From Vicia villosa (Eukaryota > Streptophyta > Magnoliopsida > Fabales > Fabaceae): 64,000 nucleotides of DNA. Under the pieces are notes generated by a model that searched no databases, had not been told where the DNA came from, and worked only from the letters and a program-made list of their open reading frames with translations. Numbering within the stretch: the stretch's first letter is position 1; the number at the start of each line of letters is the position of its first letter. The stretch lies in NCBI RefSeq assembly GCF_029867415.1, contig NC_081185.1, forward strand, positions 82,344,469 to 82,408,468. Direction: 5' to 3'. The position numbers were made by a program, and so were the translations under genes. Shown here in pieces: positions 1 through 11,282 of the stretch.

Positions 1-167
1 CTTGAACTCTGTCTTCAAGGAATTGAGGGATCGAATGTGTACCAGAATCTGTCGTTTCTTCCTTTCTTGGAATTGCACCAACAATCATGTTTGATAATTC
101 GGCTTCGAGAGCCGTTTTTCTTTTGTTCTCGGCTATGTAAGCCGAAATCTTTTCGAAGAAGGATGAT
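1..167 (-). other. Coding remnant downstream of protease
   Basis: After the stop at 168 another minus-strand frame stays open to the window edge and reads as a charged, helix-prone segment (FFEKISAYIAENKRK). This may be the start of the region leading to reverse transcriptase, reached by another frame change or, as described for Ogre elements, across a spliced interval. The window ends too early to decide. Confidence 0.4.
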
Positions 168-728
168 TCAGACATCATCAACGTCGTCGTCCCAGCCTGT
201 TGGCCGTATTGTTGGAAAATGCTCTATTGGTGCGGTATCTTCTGGACCGTCCATTATTTCTCTATTCCATTGGAATCCATTTGGGTGTAAAGACAAATAG
301 TATAAAGCATTCTTATTTGGGGTGTATATATCTTCTGCAGCATGGCAAGGCCCTATGTTTGCCAAATTCCTATCAAAGCTGGTTTTATTTACTTGATTAA
401 CTTCAGCCATGTAGTAACTCTGATCCCCTTCAATGTTCTCTACTATACCATCTTCCCTCCAAATGGTTAATCTTTGACGCATTGTCGAAGGCACTGCGGC
501 AACTCCATGGATCCAGTCTCTTCCTAGCAAAAGATTGTAATTTGCCTTCGCCGGTATCACCGTGAACATCGTTGGCCTTGTGACCGAACCCACAGTTAAA
601 TTCACTTGAATGACACCGAGAGTTTGCCCTATCTTGCCTTCGTAGTTAGACAAGACCATGTTATGTGGCCTTATATCAGTATCGAACATACCAATTCTCT
701 TCAACATATATTGGGGCATTAGGTTCAC
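168..728 (-). pseudogene. Retropepsin (protease), C-terminal part
   Basis: This frame of 186 codons continues the aspartic protease begun in the preceding ORF. It opens with NLMP, the usual continuation of the active-site loop, and carries LLLGRDWI, the conserved C-terminal retropepsin motif. The protease would cut the gag-pol polyprotein. It overlaps the upstream ORF by four bases because of the one-base slip in the G run. The start codon (GTG) is not a real initiator. The frame stops at 168 after an Asp-rich tail. Confidence 0.8.
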
Positions 729-1210
729 CGCTGCCCCCCATCTACTAGGACTTTGTTAATGCCAACATTTTCAATCTTAGCCCTTATGTAGAGTGGTTTT
801 AGATGATTTCTCATACCTTCATCAGGCCTCTCGAAGAAAGCATTATGCTCTTCAACTGCCCCGTTGTTTAGCACATAATAACACACAGGTTTGTGTCTGG
901 CCATCTCTTCCATATCAGCTTCCTCACAATCTTCAGCTTCTGTTTCTTGGTTAAACTCATGAGGGAGTACTGACACAACATTGCAATTGAGGTTTATAGA
1001 TGACACTCCATCTGAGTCGAAATCATTTGTCATTCTATCGTCTTCTTTCCAAGGGTTGGAATGCATCTTTTCTTCTTCCTTCTCATTTTCAGAATCGAAC
1101 AACTTGCGTTCCACTGGAGGTTTACTTGTCCTTGCCCCTTGCGTTGGGACTTGGTTACTACTAGACTCTCCGATCTCCCTTGGTTTGTATTCCCTTTGGG
1201 CCTTCTTCAT
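725..1210 (-). pseudogene. gag-protease linker and start of retropepsin
   Basis: This 161-codon frame is in phase with gag and separated from it by two stop codons. Most of it is a charged linker. It ends in a VLVDGG segment that matches the active-site region of a gypsy retropepsin. In a run of six G (minus strand, near 731-736) the frame slips, so the protein ends two residues after the active-site motif. The rest of the domain continues in the neighbouring frame. Confidence 0.8.
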
Positions 1211-1282
1211 CCTCTGGTGCCTTCTCCACTAGGATCTGGACATAGGATTTTTGCCTTTGTAATTCTCCAACCTGTACATCTC

Positions 1283-3631
1283 TCAATTTGAGGTTTGGAA
1301 TTGCTTCCTATATGCCATTGCAGTTCTTCCCCCTTGGTCCCAACTTCGCCATTTGTTGGTTCTCGCACCAGGTTGAATCCATCTATCCCTGGGTATGTCT
1401 GCAAGGACTTTGAATGTGACCCTTCGAGCTCTAGGATGCGGGCTGTCAGGCCTCTTTGATGGGGTCCAGTTATCGAACCCATACAGGTTGGGACGAAGCC
1501 CCTGAGTTTCTCGACCCATATAGAAATATACCCTTTCGAATGATCGTGCCAGCAATTCGTCATAGACTGCTCCACATCTAGGGCACAGTACAACCTCAGT
1601 GTTTTCTTTGTGACATTTGACCAAGAAACCTACTAAGCTTTCTTCCATCCTTGGGTACACCTTTAGCAATAGGTTTCCTCCTCTCCAGGGTTGTTCCAAT
1701 CTTTCTCGTAGGGCCCTTTCGAAGTTAGCCTGAACCCTTCGATCCAGCATGATTGAACACCTTGGGCACATCAGCATTTTTCCGCCATTCTTCTCATGGC
1801 TATTCCAGAGATAATCTTTCAAGCTTTCCCCTCTTGGTGGGATTTCGATGTTTCCCTTCTCCCTTATCATCCATTTTTCTAGTTCTTCTATTTCAGACAA
1901 AGGCCGCCTAACATTGACCATGTTAACAACTACCGGAGGAGCTTCAGAAAGTTGTATCTGCTGAAGTTTTGCCCTGAGGTCTTCAGTGGCCTCATTGGTT
2001 TTTCCTTTCAGATCTTCAGTCATCTCTGCATCGAAGGATTCTTCAACATTAGTGTTGAAGACTGCATTGTCATTTAGGCTTTCAGTAGCCTGCTTTCCAG
2101 TTGAAATTATCTCCGATTCAGCAACATCTACTTTAGACACTTCCACCATGTTGACGTCAAGTGGTTCACAGAGGTTAGTGGCAGCAACATTCAAAGGGTC
2201 TGTGTCAACCTTCATATGACTCTTGGTTTTGTCAGCGAATTTCAGACGTCCATCCTTGATAGCATTCTGGATTAGATCCCTGAAAAGAAAACATTGTGAG
2301 GTTTTATGGCCTAAAAAACCATGATATTTGCAAAAGCCTCGCTTCTTCCGTTTTTCTAACGGAGGAATTTTGGAATTGGGAGGCACTATCATCTGGCCAT
2401 CTTTTACTAACAAATCAAATATTTCGTCACATTTAGTGACGTCAAATGTATAAGTTTTCTTAGGAAATCTATCATTTTTATCGTTTTCTACTAGATTTTT
2501 TCCATTAGAAGGGGTGAGCAATTTGCAAGAATAAGGCGGTGCTTCTTTTAATTCAGCTAGATCTATTTTGACCTCTTCCACGCTGTATGAATCTTCGAAA
2601 GATTCTCCGGCAACGTCTTCAGCTTCAATATATGCTACCCTCTCCTTCTTGTAACTTTTATTTGCTCTGGCCTTTTCTGCTTTTAGTCGTTCGACTTGTC
2701 GAACCCTGTCTGCCAATTGGGCCATATCCCTTAGGTATTGGGTATCCAGTTTCTTTCTAATTGAATAATCTAAACCACCTGCAGCCATTTCGACTAATTC
2801 ATGTTCTGGGACAACCATGAAGCATCTTGATTTCATCAAACAGAACCTGTTTAAGTAATCATCTATAGGCTCTGTGAACTTCCTCTTGATGCTATCCAAT
2901 TCTTTCAGGCTTATCTTGGTTTGACCCATATAGAACTGTTCATGGAATAATCTCTCCAAATGTGTCCATGCGTCTATCGAATTTGGGGGTAATATGGTAA
3001 ACCAAGTAAAAGCATTTTTTGTTAGCGAACTAGGAAAGTATTTAATCCTAAGGTCCTCGTTGCCTGCTAAATCGCCGGCTTCCGTCAAATATCTGGCTAT
3101 GTGTTCCACGGTTGACTCACTGGTGTCCCCTGAAAATTTAGTGAATTTTGGTACTTTGGTACCCCTTGGTAAATCTGTTTGCATGATATATTCCGCTATG
3201 GGGGACGTATAATTTGGACGTCGAAGTCCAGTATTAAGGCCATTATTGGCCATAATTCTCTCTATCATGGTAGTTAGGTTATTTTCAGTGGCCATATTCT
3301 CTCTTCTAACCCTTTGAACTACTTCGTCTGGGTGTTCGTTCCTACCTACTATCCTTAACCTGGGTCTTTCCTCCGCAATCTCCTGATGGACAGGAATAGT
3401 CCTTTGACTCGAACCTTCTAGGTCTATTACTTGGTTCCTTTCAATTGCTGCTGTTCTAGGTGGGGGAACTATGTCAGCGGTGGTTGCCCTAGGCGGAGGG
3501 ACTAGATCAGCGGTTGTTGCTCTAGGCGGAGGAACCGTATTTTGAACACGTTCCATAATGGGTTCACCCTCTCGATAAGGGGGTTGATTACTTTTTCGCC
3601 TAGGTTGTGGGACTCCTAAGAAATCCGCCAT
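1283..3631 (-). pseudogene. gag polyprotein, main part
   Basis: Open frame of 782 codons for the capsid-like protein that packages element RNA. Near the N-terminus (about residues 33-66) there are three copies of a VPPPRATTAD-type repeat. The retrotransposon gag domain lies at about residues 180-300, with the hallmark AFTWF...LPPNSI and LNRF segments. A zinc-knuckle-like C-H-H-C cluster (CKYHGFLGHKTSQC) lies near residue 450, and two CPRC motifs lie near residues 640 and 700. The frame ends at a stop at 1283-1285, but the same frame continues in the next ORF, so this stop and a second at about 1228 look like nonsense mutations. Confidence 0.9.
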
Positions 3632-3636
3632 TCGCC

Positions 3637-4344
3637 CTATTTGTGACGATATTTTTGATATGTTTCCACATTGTCTTGGTTTGTCCTTGTAATGTTTGCT
3701 ACTAATGGATTGAAAATCGACCCCAATTCTCTAGCGAGGACTCCTAACATATCATGGTTACTTGCATCCATCTCCTGTCGAAATGCTGCTTGACTATTTG
3801 TGGTTAAGGGAGGTATTTGGGCAGAGAAACCAGTGTTTTGTGCGCTTCGACCTATCGAACCGACATTAGGCGAAAACGCTGTTGGGTTAGTTGTAGTGTA
3901 TGTAGGACCTGTTCCTCGTAATCCTGCCATGTATGAATATGGCATTCCATATGGGTTGTTGGGTCTCCAACCTTCGAAAGCGGTTGATGGTCCTGGGGTA
4001 AATAATTGACTTGCGGCGTTTGTTGAGAAAAATGGTATCTCGTTTACGCCTGTGAGTGGAGGCACAGTAGTCGAACTCGAGATTGGAAAAGTCCCTGTTG
4101 TCCCTGAAGTATTCTCGGGTATAGCTTGGGAACTACTTATGGGTCCAGACCCTGTTGAAACCGGTATATCCTGCGCCTCTTGAGTAGAAGTCGAAACGTG
4201 CGTGGAATTCGCCGCTACTGTTCCTGACCCCTGTGGGGGATCTTGATCTCCCCCTCCACTAGCTGCATTGACCATTTTCTTGTTGTACCTTCGTTTAGGA
4301 ATCGGTTGTGCACTGTTGGTTAATTTACCGTTCCTAAGGTTCAT
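3637..4344 (-). pseudogene. gag, N-terminal part (broken)
   Basis: Open frame of 235 codons that starts about 65 bases after the primer-binding site. It has a basic start (LRNGK, PKRRYNKK) followed by a long Ser/Thr/Gly/Pro-rich low-complexity stretch, as in the N-terminal part of Tat/Athila-type gag proteins. It ends at a stop at 3637, while the next frame opens at 3631; an A-run just upstream of the junction (minus strand) is the likely site of a one-base shift. The two parts were probably one gag reading frame. Confidence 0.7.
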
Positions 4345-4409
4345 ACAAGGTCTTGATATTTTCTAGACAAAACAAAACAATCAATTAATAACAATTTGTT
4401 TGACACTGC

Positions 4410-4428
4410 CCCACTGGGCGTGCCAATT
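4410..4428 (-). other. Primer-binding site of the gypsy element
   Basis: The minus-strand sequence TTGGCACGCCCAGTGGGG follows the LTR end at once. A start with TGG (the complement of the tRNA CCA tail) directly after an LTR is the expected form of a tRNA primer site. Which tRNA is used cannot be decided here. Confidence 0.65.
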
Positions 4429-4683
4429 TGTTTACGGTGATTTCCGGTAAACAACCGCTAGTCCTCCAAACTATAAAATATACTTTGGTTACTCGCAGGA
4501 TCGACTAGATTGATCCTAAGACATAGTCAAACAATTGCCTCTCGATATGATTTGATTCATGTTTGTTTGTTCTGACTTCAAGAAAACTTGTTTGTGATGT
4601 GATCGAATGAATATTCACTTAAAAACAACACTTGTTACATATGTTAATATGTCTTTGGACAAAAGAAACGTAAACCAAAGCAT

Positions 4684-4752
4684 GTAAACTGCAGGAATGT
4701 AAAGTGCAGAAATATAACGTGCAAGAATGTAAAATGCAGAAATGTAAAGTGC
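4684..4752. repeat. Short minisatellite in the LTR
   Basis: About four imperfect copies of a 16-18 base unit around TGCAGAAATGTAAAG. It lies in the transcribed part of the LTR. Confidence 0.6.
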
Positions 4753-4949
4753 TTCGAAATGAAAGTTAAACAAAGAAAAATAAAAGGAATTGAAAAGATA
4801 CTTGAATAAAGAAAGATACAAATGTATTTAAAATGATGTTGGTGTCATACGTACATTTCTCAGCGAACTCGTTCTCTAAACACTTGATACTTGAGTGATT
4901 TGTGAGTGATTTGTACACAATGAACACACGGAATCCTAACATTAAGACC

Positions 4950-4959
4950 CTTATTTATA
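4950..4959 (-). promoter_or_regulatory. TATA box of the gypsy LTR
   Basis: TATAAATAAG on the minus strand, placed so that transcription would start near 4920 and run through the rest of the LTR into gag. Position and sequence fit an LTR promoter. Confidence 0.55.
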
Positions 4960-5357
4960 CTAATTTCGACCCTAACGGTCATACACTAATCTGATGCCAC
5001 GTTGCTCACAAAAACCCCTGGGATGCCATCTTTCCTTGTGCGGTTACACAGACTACTTCGAAATTCAAATCATCCCGCCTGAATCCTCTTTCGACGCGTG
5101 GCAACGTGATCAGAACCGAGAATGCCACGAAAAACACGTTAAGCCTCAGTACCTTACGTATTTCGTAAAATGTTTAAGTCTCAAAGATAACCCTCTTCGA
5201 ATTAGCTCCAATTCTAACTATCTTCGTTCCAACTCAAACAATCACTCTCGAAACATGGCCATCAGTAGCCATTTTTAATCTCAGAAATGGTCATCAGTAA
5301 CCATCTTCCTTCGAATTCTAACTCTTCAAAGAGTATTCTTTCTAAACGAAATCTTCA

Positions 5358-5911
5358 GCCAACTGTGGGTAAGGTGGAAATGGTGGGGGAATATGAGTAT
5401 TAATGTTTCTCATGGGTGTGGGTTGAGGGTTTGTGGTAGAATACATAGCAGAATTTCTAATGGGTGTGGCTGTTGGGGATAAAATATGAGAAAAGGGAGT
5501 TGTTGCCCTAGAAATAAAAGGGTTATGTAATATACCTGATGGGCTGGCTGTTCCGTGAACAGTAACCGAGCCGCCAGCTGTCCCGGTGCTGTGAACAGTA
5601 GCCGAACCTCCAGCTGCACCTGTGCTGTGAACAGTAGCAGCGCTAGCAGCAACAGTAACTGGCTGTTTCTCCCTTTGAAGGGAGATTTTGGTGAGGACAA
5701 CCATGAGTGATTCATACCTAGAATCTTCCACAGATTTGTCATTGTCTAACCTTGTGTGGAGACTTGATAGATCTGAAGAGATTTGAGCAAATCTCTCATC
5801 CATTTGTTCTTGAGTTTCTTGCATAGCATTGTTTAGGTGTAAGGTAGAGATTTGAATAGCTTCTTCTATAATTTCTTTAGAAGAAGGGTTGGGTGGTTTA
5901 GGAGGAGCCAT
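5358..5911 (-). pseudogene. gag-like ORF start, cut by insertion
   Basis: The likely start is the ATG at 5911 (MAPPKPPNPSS), about 20 bases after the primer-binding site; an in-frame ATG at 5929 is an alternative. The first 70 residues form a predicted coiled coil (EEAIQ...MQETQEQMDERF...LSSLHTRLD), usual for gag N-termini. Then come three tandem copies of a 12-residue unit related to TVHSTGTAGGS. The frame runs into the LTR of the inserted element, where it meets a stop, so the natural C-terminal part is absent here. Which gag family it belongs to is unclear. Confidence 0.6.
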
Positions 5912-5945
5912 GGAAGGAATGAGAGGCAAGAGATGAAAGCACCAA

Positions 5946-6229
5946 TGTTAGGTTTCACTAAGCTACCAAAGATCTAAATTGCATAAGATTAAAACATAAG
6001 AAATAACTTTTCAGATTTTCATTTCCTTCTACAAACTAAAGGGATACAATATATAGTAGGGTTTCTTAAGGGCTAATGAGCCATGGGCCAACATACAAGA
6101 AAATAAAACTTCTACAATACTCATAAAAAATACTAATAATTTCCTATTAATAATAGGAGTCCTTAAGTAATATTGAAGGTTTTCTTTCCCTAATGGGCCT
6201 AGTGGGCCGCTTCTTATCACATTCTCACA
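5946..6229 (-). repeat. LTR of the second element (284 bp)
   Basis: Minus strand from TGTGAGAATGTG at 6229 to CCTAACA at 5946, with TG...CA ends, followed by the primer-binding-like sequence. It is short for a plant LTR. The target duplication would lie at the other end, which is not in view. Confidence 0.6.
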
Positions 6230-7075
6230 AGTCTGCAGAAACAAAAACCGTTCCACTAATAACCTTCAACTCATCACCTCCATCAACTTCACAAATATCA
6301 ACAATCCACTCTTACGTTCTCAGCTTCTTCAACTCAGATCATCGCACGGATTTTCCAGCGTCCATCACCAATTCTCGTTTCGATTCCACATCCACACCTG
6401 CAAACGAGTTCAACACAGATTTGAGCTTGTAACGGATTCAACAACAAGGCACCTTGCAACACTTCAGCATCAGCCATGACCTGAGATAGCTCTGTGAATG
6501 TGAACCGAAGCTCACCAACATCGCAACCTACAGATTAGTTCCCGATTTATTTTCGGAGCAGAAAGAAGGAGCAGCTTATTCTCTGGTTTTCTTATTCCTC
6601 GTCGGCAACGGTGAACCGTCGGACTTGATCCGACCGTGTAAGTCCACTCTTCTTGCTTTAAATATTGTGCTATCATTGTTGTATGTTGCTTTGTTATGCT
6701 ATTCTTGCCTTGTTGCCGTTATTGCGATAGACCGAGACTTGGTAGCTTGTTGTTTTTGTTCATACGATCTGAAATAGAGAGAGTTACCGAGAGAGATGAA
6801 GAGGGGCGCTGTGTTTTGTTGTTGTTGCGTTTTAATTTGAGAGATGGAAAGAGCATAGAGATAGCCGTGGAAATTGGAAGAAGAGAGAGCAGAGTATGAG
6901 CGAGAGATATGAAGGGCGAAGCGAGGTTGGGGAGAGATCTCATTCATATTTGCTTATCGTTTTTTTGTTTTTTTCTGAGTTTTTGATTGGTGGAGAAGCA
7001 GAGAAACTGAAACACAGCCATGGAAAACAGAGGATTTGAGAAGATGATAGAGATTACGTGTTTAAGATGGAGAAG
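6230..7075. repeat. LTR-like leader sequence, unassigned
   Basis: No convincing gene. The stretch moves from C/A-rich leader-like sequence through a splice-like GTAAGT site near 6640 to GAGAGA-rich sequence. The same progression recurs at about 7600-8450, so this is probably a diverged partial copy of the Ogre-like LTR that follows. Short open frames here have no recognisable domains. Confidence 0.35.
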
Positions 7076-9311
7076 TGTTGCACCCTGATTTTTATCCTAC
7101 GATTCTCGTTCATTTGCATCATTGTGTTATCATATTTTTACTAACCATTAATCAAAATTGCAAAAATATGTCTTTCTTTTGTTGTTAGACAGGGACTGAA
7201 TCAAGGATAAAACGTGATTTGCGGGATGATGCAATGTAGTCGATGTAAAAGTCGATATTTCGATTTCGTTCCAATTTGGAGGTTTAAAGTCTCTTTATTT
7301 TCATTTTTTATTTTATAGTTTTATTCCTTATTCAAAAATATCAAAAATAATCATTTTCATCACTTTTATTTTTAATCACATATTAGTTGTGTTTTTTTCA
7401 TTCTTGAAGTCACTAATCAATTTTATTAATTATTATTATTAGTGTTATTAGTATTTTTGTTATAGGTCCATTTTAGTAGAAGAATAAAAAAATCAAGTTG
7501 GGGACCACACAAGAGGAGGTCACGCTTTGAGCAAGGGATATTCACGTTTTATCTGCCGCAAAAGATTCACGTTTTCATTCACAAGCAAGCATTCATGTTT
7601 ACACAGAAAATCAAAAATCAACATCAAATTCATTCATCCAAACCAATCTCAGCCTTCCATTCAAAATGATCAATGGCCCAAAATTGCCCTAAACCACCTC
7701 ACACGGCTCACCCTCAAATTCCTTCCAAAAACTCATAACTCGTGACTGAATTTTCCCTCTCACTTTGCTCACACAATCCTCACGCATCCAACGAATCGCA
7801 GCACGAAGTCGTTTGCATATTCACGTAGCATCATTACTGAGTAGTACTGAGCGATTCACAGCCTTCAACAAAGATCTTCATCAACTCACATCATCAACTT
7901 GCAATCGCAACAATTCAGAACGTGAGCAACACAACAACAAACTCATAGTCGATTTCCAAATGCAAAAGAACTGAAGAGGAGGAGCGCACATTTATCTCTG
8001 GTTTTCTCTTCTTGCGACATCGACAATTTTACATTCAACAATTTCCGGCGAAGCCTCCTCGCCGTAGGTAAGCCTCAATTTGTAAATGCTTCTGTGTTAA
8101 TTGTTTGATTGTATGCTAGAGCTTGTTTGTTGTTGCCATGCTACTGTGATGTTTATGTGCTTAAGCCGAAAATTGTTGTTGCTGTTTCATGAGTGTGCTT
8201 GAGATAAGTTTCGCGAGAGAGAATTTCTGAGAAAAGCGTGAGAATCATATAGAAATAGAGGTGGTTTGTGTTTGATTTGTAAAATTGGTAGAATAGAGAG
8301 TTTAGTTTCAGAATTGTTTTTTCGTGTGAAGGAAACATGAAGAGATTCGTTGAAACAGGGCATAGTTTTGTTGTTTCACGATTGAAAGAGATGAAGTTAT
8401 TAGCCATGGAAACAGAGAGACCGAGAGATATGAGAGGGAGGCCGCTGAGTTTGTGTTTGATTAGGGTTACATTTGCACTAATTCTTGTTGTGGGCTCAAG
8501 TAGTGTTAAGCCTATTGACTTTACTAAATCGCTACACCCCCCCTTTTTACAATTTTCTTTGTTTGTTTTAAATTTCTTTTTTAATTGTTTGATCTAGATT
8601 TATGATATTAAAAATAAAAAGTAAAAACATGCTTTTATTTTAAATTTAGACTTTATTTTCATTTTCATATTAAAAACCACAAAAATATTTTAATTTGTTT
8701 ATTTTCCTTTTTAGCTACTTATGCTTGTATAAATTTTTTTTTTATATATTTTCTTTTTTCTTTTAAAATGCTTTATTCGATTTTCTTTTATTTTCTTTTA
8801 AGCACATGTTAACTCCGTTCCACAACAATTGTATGAGTCTCCAAAGATCGAGCAGCAGTGGAATGCGACGTTTAACATCACACACACACAAAATGTTTTG
8901 AGCCGAACTACGGCTGCTCTGATTCCTTAATCGGGATACGTAGGCATTAGGTCGCGGGGCCTGAACGAGCACAATCTTGTATATATTTTCTTTCTTTTCC
9001 CCGTGTTTCTTTTCCCTTCCTTTCTTCGTGTGTTTCCCTTTAGTTTTAAGTTTAGACTTTTAGATAACACTCATAGATTTAGACTAACAAGAGCGGATCC
9101 CGTCGAGTACGACGGACGTGAGGAGTGCTAACCCCTTCTCCTTGCGTAACCGACACCCTTACATGCTTCTCTGGGTCGTAAGACCATTTGTTTGTTTTTC
9201 CCTTATAGGTTTTACTCGATGTTTTCCTTTCCCATTTTTGGGATAAATAAACAATCGATGGCGACTTCATTGATTTCATCTTGATGATTTCGAGCCAGTT
9301 GTTTCAGCTTC
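7076..9311 (+). repeat. Ogre-like LTR copy A
   Basis: It starts TGTTGCACCCTGATTTTTA, close to the start of the large LTR at 33900-38384 (minus strand), and shares its closing layout: a GAGTGCTAA...CCTTGCGTAACCGAC segment, then TGGCGACT, then 40-70 more bases to a CA end. No coding capacity is visible. No target duplication could be matched at its ends, so the outer limits are estimates. Confidence 0.55.
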
Positions 9312-10499
9312 ATTTAGGGTTTTTTTGTTATGTTACAGCTTGAGCCTTTGGTTTGTATTGATTCTGATAATCAGCCCATATCCGATTTCCTCATTGCACT
9401 CCCCTTTTGCTGATTAGTTTAAGTTGTTGTTTTGGGCCTCCTTTATTCCCCATGGGCCCAACAGCGAATTTCTTGTTATGCACCCCATTTTCATGTTCTC
9501 TTTTAGCCCATTTAGTTTTTGTTATCATTTTGTTCTACTTTATCTTATTGTTTCTACTTTTTTTTTTTTACTAACCTTATTGTTTCTACTTTAATCTTGT
9601 TTTAATGGTTGTTTTATCTTCTTATATATTAAAAATACAAAAACATGCTTTTAATTTAATTTTAGATTTTATTTTCTTCTTATAAAAATACCAAATATAT
9701 TTTAATTAGCCTTTTAATTCTCCTATTTTATTTTATTCTAAACATATTAATCTTTTAAGTAATTAATTAAATATTGATTTAATTAATTGATCTTTAATAA
9801 GTGAAATCGATTAGTTTACTAATTGATTTTTTTTTTAATTTGGGTTAATTAATTTAATCAAGTTTTAATTAATTGATTAAATGATTAACTTATTTATTTT
9901 TCTTTTTAGCTACTTATGTTTGTATATATTTATCTTTTATTTTTTCTTTTCCTTTTAAAATGCTTTGTTCGATTTTCTTTTCTTTTCTTTTTAAGCACAT
10001 GTTAATTCCGTTCCACGACAATTGTGTAAGTCTCCAAAGGTCGAGCAGCAGTGGAATGCGACGTTTAACATCACACGCACACAAAATCTTTTGAGCCGAA
10101 CTACGGCTGCTCGGATTCCTTTAAAAGGATACGTAGGCATTAGGTCGCGGGGCCTGAATGAACACAATCTTGTATATATTTCCCTTCTTTTCCCCGTGTT
10201 TCTTTTCTCTTCCTTTTTTCGTGCATTTCCCTTTAATTTTAGGTTTAGATTTTTAGATAACACCCATAGATTTAGACTAACAAGAGCGGATCCCGTCGAG
10301 TACGACGAACGTGAGGAGTGCTAACCCCTTCTCCTTGCGTAACCGACACCCTTACCTGTTTCTCTGGGTCGTAAGACCTTTGTTTGTTTTTCCCTTTAGG
10401 TTTTACTCGATGTTTTCCTTTCCCATTTTAGGGATAAATAAATAATCAATGGCGACTTCATTGATTTCATCTTGATGATTTCGATCCAGTTGTTTCAAT
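9312..10499 (+). repeat. Ogre-like LTR copy B, partial tandem copy
   Basis: The last 540 bases (about 9960-10499) match 8760-9311 almost base for base, including GAGCCGAACTACGG, TACGTAGGCATTAGG, GTCGAGTACGACG and TGGCGACTTCATTG. Both copies end at the same GTTGTTTCA. The upstream part is an A/T-rich relative of 8530-8760. Copy B thus lies directly behind copy A in the same orientation. Confidence 0.7.
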
Positions 10500-11282
10500 T
10501 TCCGAAAGATATTATGGGTTTTTAAAGAGTGTTTTTCGCCCTATGTAAATGTACAAAGAAATTCTCTCGAAATCGAACTAAATTGAAAAAAAAAAACTTC
10601 TAATTTTGGACCCGGTCATATTTTCACTTGGTCAAATAAACAATCCCTTTATTTTACTGCTAGGCAATCCAATTTCCTTTCTTAGAGTTAGAGTTGCCAC
10701 CTGTCCCATCATGTGTCCCTTGGGTCCACTTAACTGCTGAAATTCAAATTTATTCTCCCCTATTACTGCCTCCGGCCGCCCCTTCACACCGCGCCGCCCT
10801 TATATCTCCGTCCCACGCGGCAGCCTTCACCACCGTCCTCTGTCCCACGCCGCGTAGCCGACAACCACCTTACCAGTCCTCCACTTCGTCCCCACTATCA
10901 CTTCATTCCAGCCTCATCCTTCATCTTCCCATCCTCTGTTTAAGAATCTTCACTGGTAGGGTTTTGTCAAACCTTGAATTTCCGATTTTTTTATGTAGCT
11001 ACAGTTACATTAAATCAATTAATTGATTATGGAATTGAGACTTTGAATCATATATTTGCAAAATCATTGTTAGGTTTTTTTATTTTTTTTATTTTTAATG
11101 TTGCCAACATTGAAGGTTCCTGAGTCTGAACTCTGAAATGTTTCTACCATCAATTTATGAATAAATTTGTTTCTAATGGAGCATTATTGTGTGTTATTAT
11201 TTGACAATCAACCATTATATATGTTGCTTAAAAATTAATTTTGCATTGAAATCTCAATGATGCTAGGTAGGGCTAGAACTAA
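10500..11282 (+). promoter_or_regulatory. Upstream region and probable 5' leader of the TFIIIC5 gene
   Basis: Between the last LTR copy and the ATG at 11283. A C-rich block at 10690-10950 looks like a 5' leader exon. A possible leader intron runs from CTG/GTAGGG near 10954 to a CTAG acceptor near 11267. No clear TATA box was seen. The short open frame here is C-rich low complexity and not convincing as protein. Confidence 0.35.

Larger units (their letters stand above)
1..5357 (-). mobile_element. Decayed Ty3/gypsy (Tat/Ogre-like) retrotransposon, 5' half
   Basis: Reading on the minus strand from 5357 down, the parts come in order: an LTR, a primer-binding site, a long gag and a retropepsin-type protease. 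The window ends before reverse transcriptase, RNase H and integrase, so the rest lies to the left. The copy is dead: gag is broken by a frame change near 3640, two in-frame stops lie near 1285 and 1228, and the frame shifts again at the protease active site. The right end falls inside the gag of a second element, so this copy is the younger of the two. Clade assignment is inference from the gag/protease style and primer-binding site. Confidence 0.85.
4429..5357 (-). repeat. 5' LTR of the gypsy element
   Basis: On the minus strand the LTR begins TGAAGATTTC at 5357 and ends in CA at 4429, directly before the primer-binding site. It has a TATA box about 400 bases in and a short tandem repeat in its downstream half. 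Arms GTTTACGG and CCGGTAAAC at 4430-4452 form a hairpin at the LTR 3' edge. The right edge is set by where the ORF of the host element is cut. The partner LTR and target duplication are outside the window. Confidence 0.7.
5358..6229 (-). mobile_element. Second LTR element, 5' end, interrupted by the first
   Basis: Minus strand: an LTR (5946-6229), a primer-binding-like TTGGTGCTTTCATC just after it, and the start of a gag-like ORF. The ORF is cut at 5357 by the LTR of the first element. Only about 870 bases of this element are visible on this side. Probably Ty3/gypsy by layout; superfamily is not proved. Confidence 0.6.

Noticed and set aside
1207..1593. 128-codon minus-strand frame
   Set aside because: It overlaps the gag frame in another phase and is a shadow.
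5410..5742. 110-codon minus-strand frame
   Set aside because: Shadow of the gag-like ORF of the second element, reading its repeats in another phase.
10022..10324. 100-codon frames in the Ogre-like LTR copy
   Set aside because: They fall in the conserved noncoding end of the LTR; the sister copy at 8800-9300 has stops.
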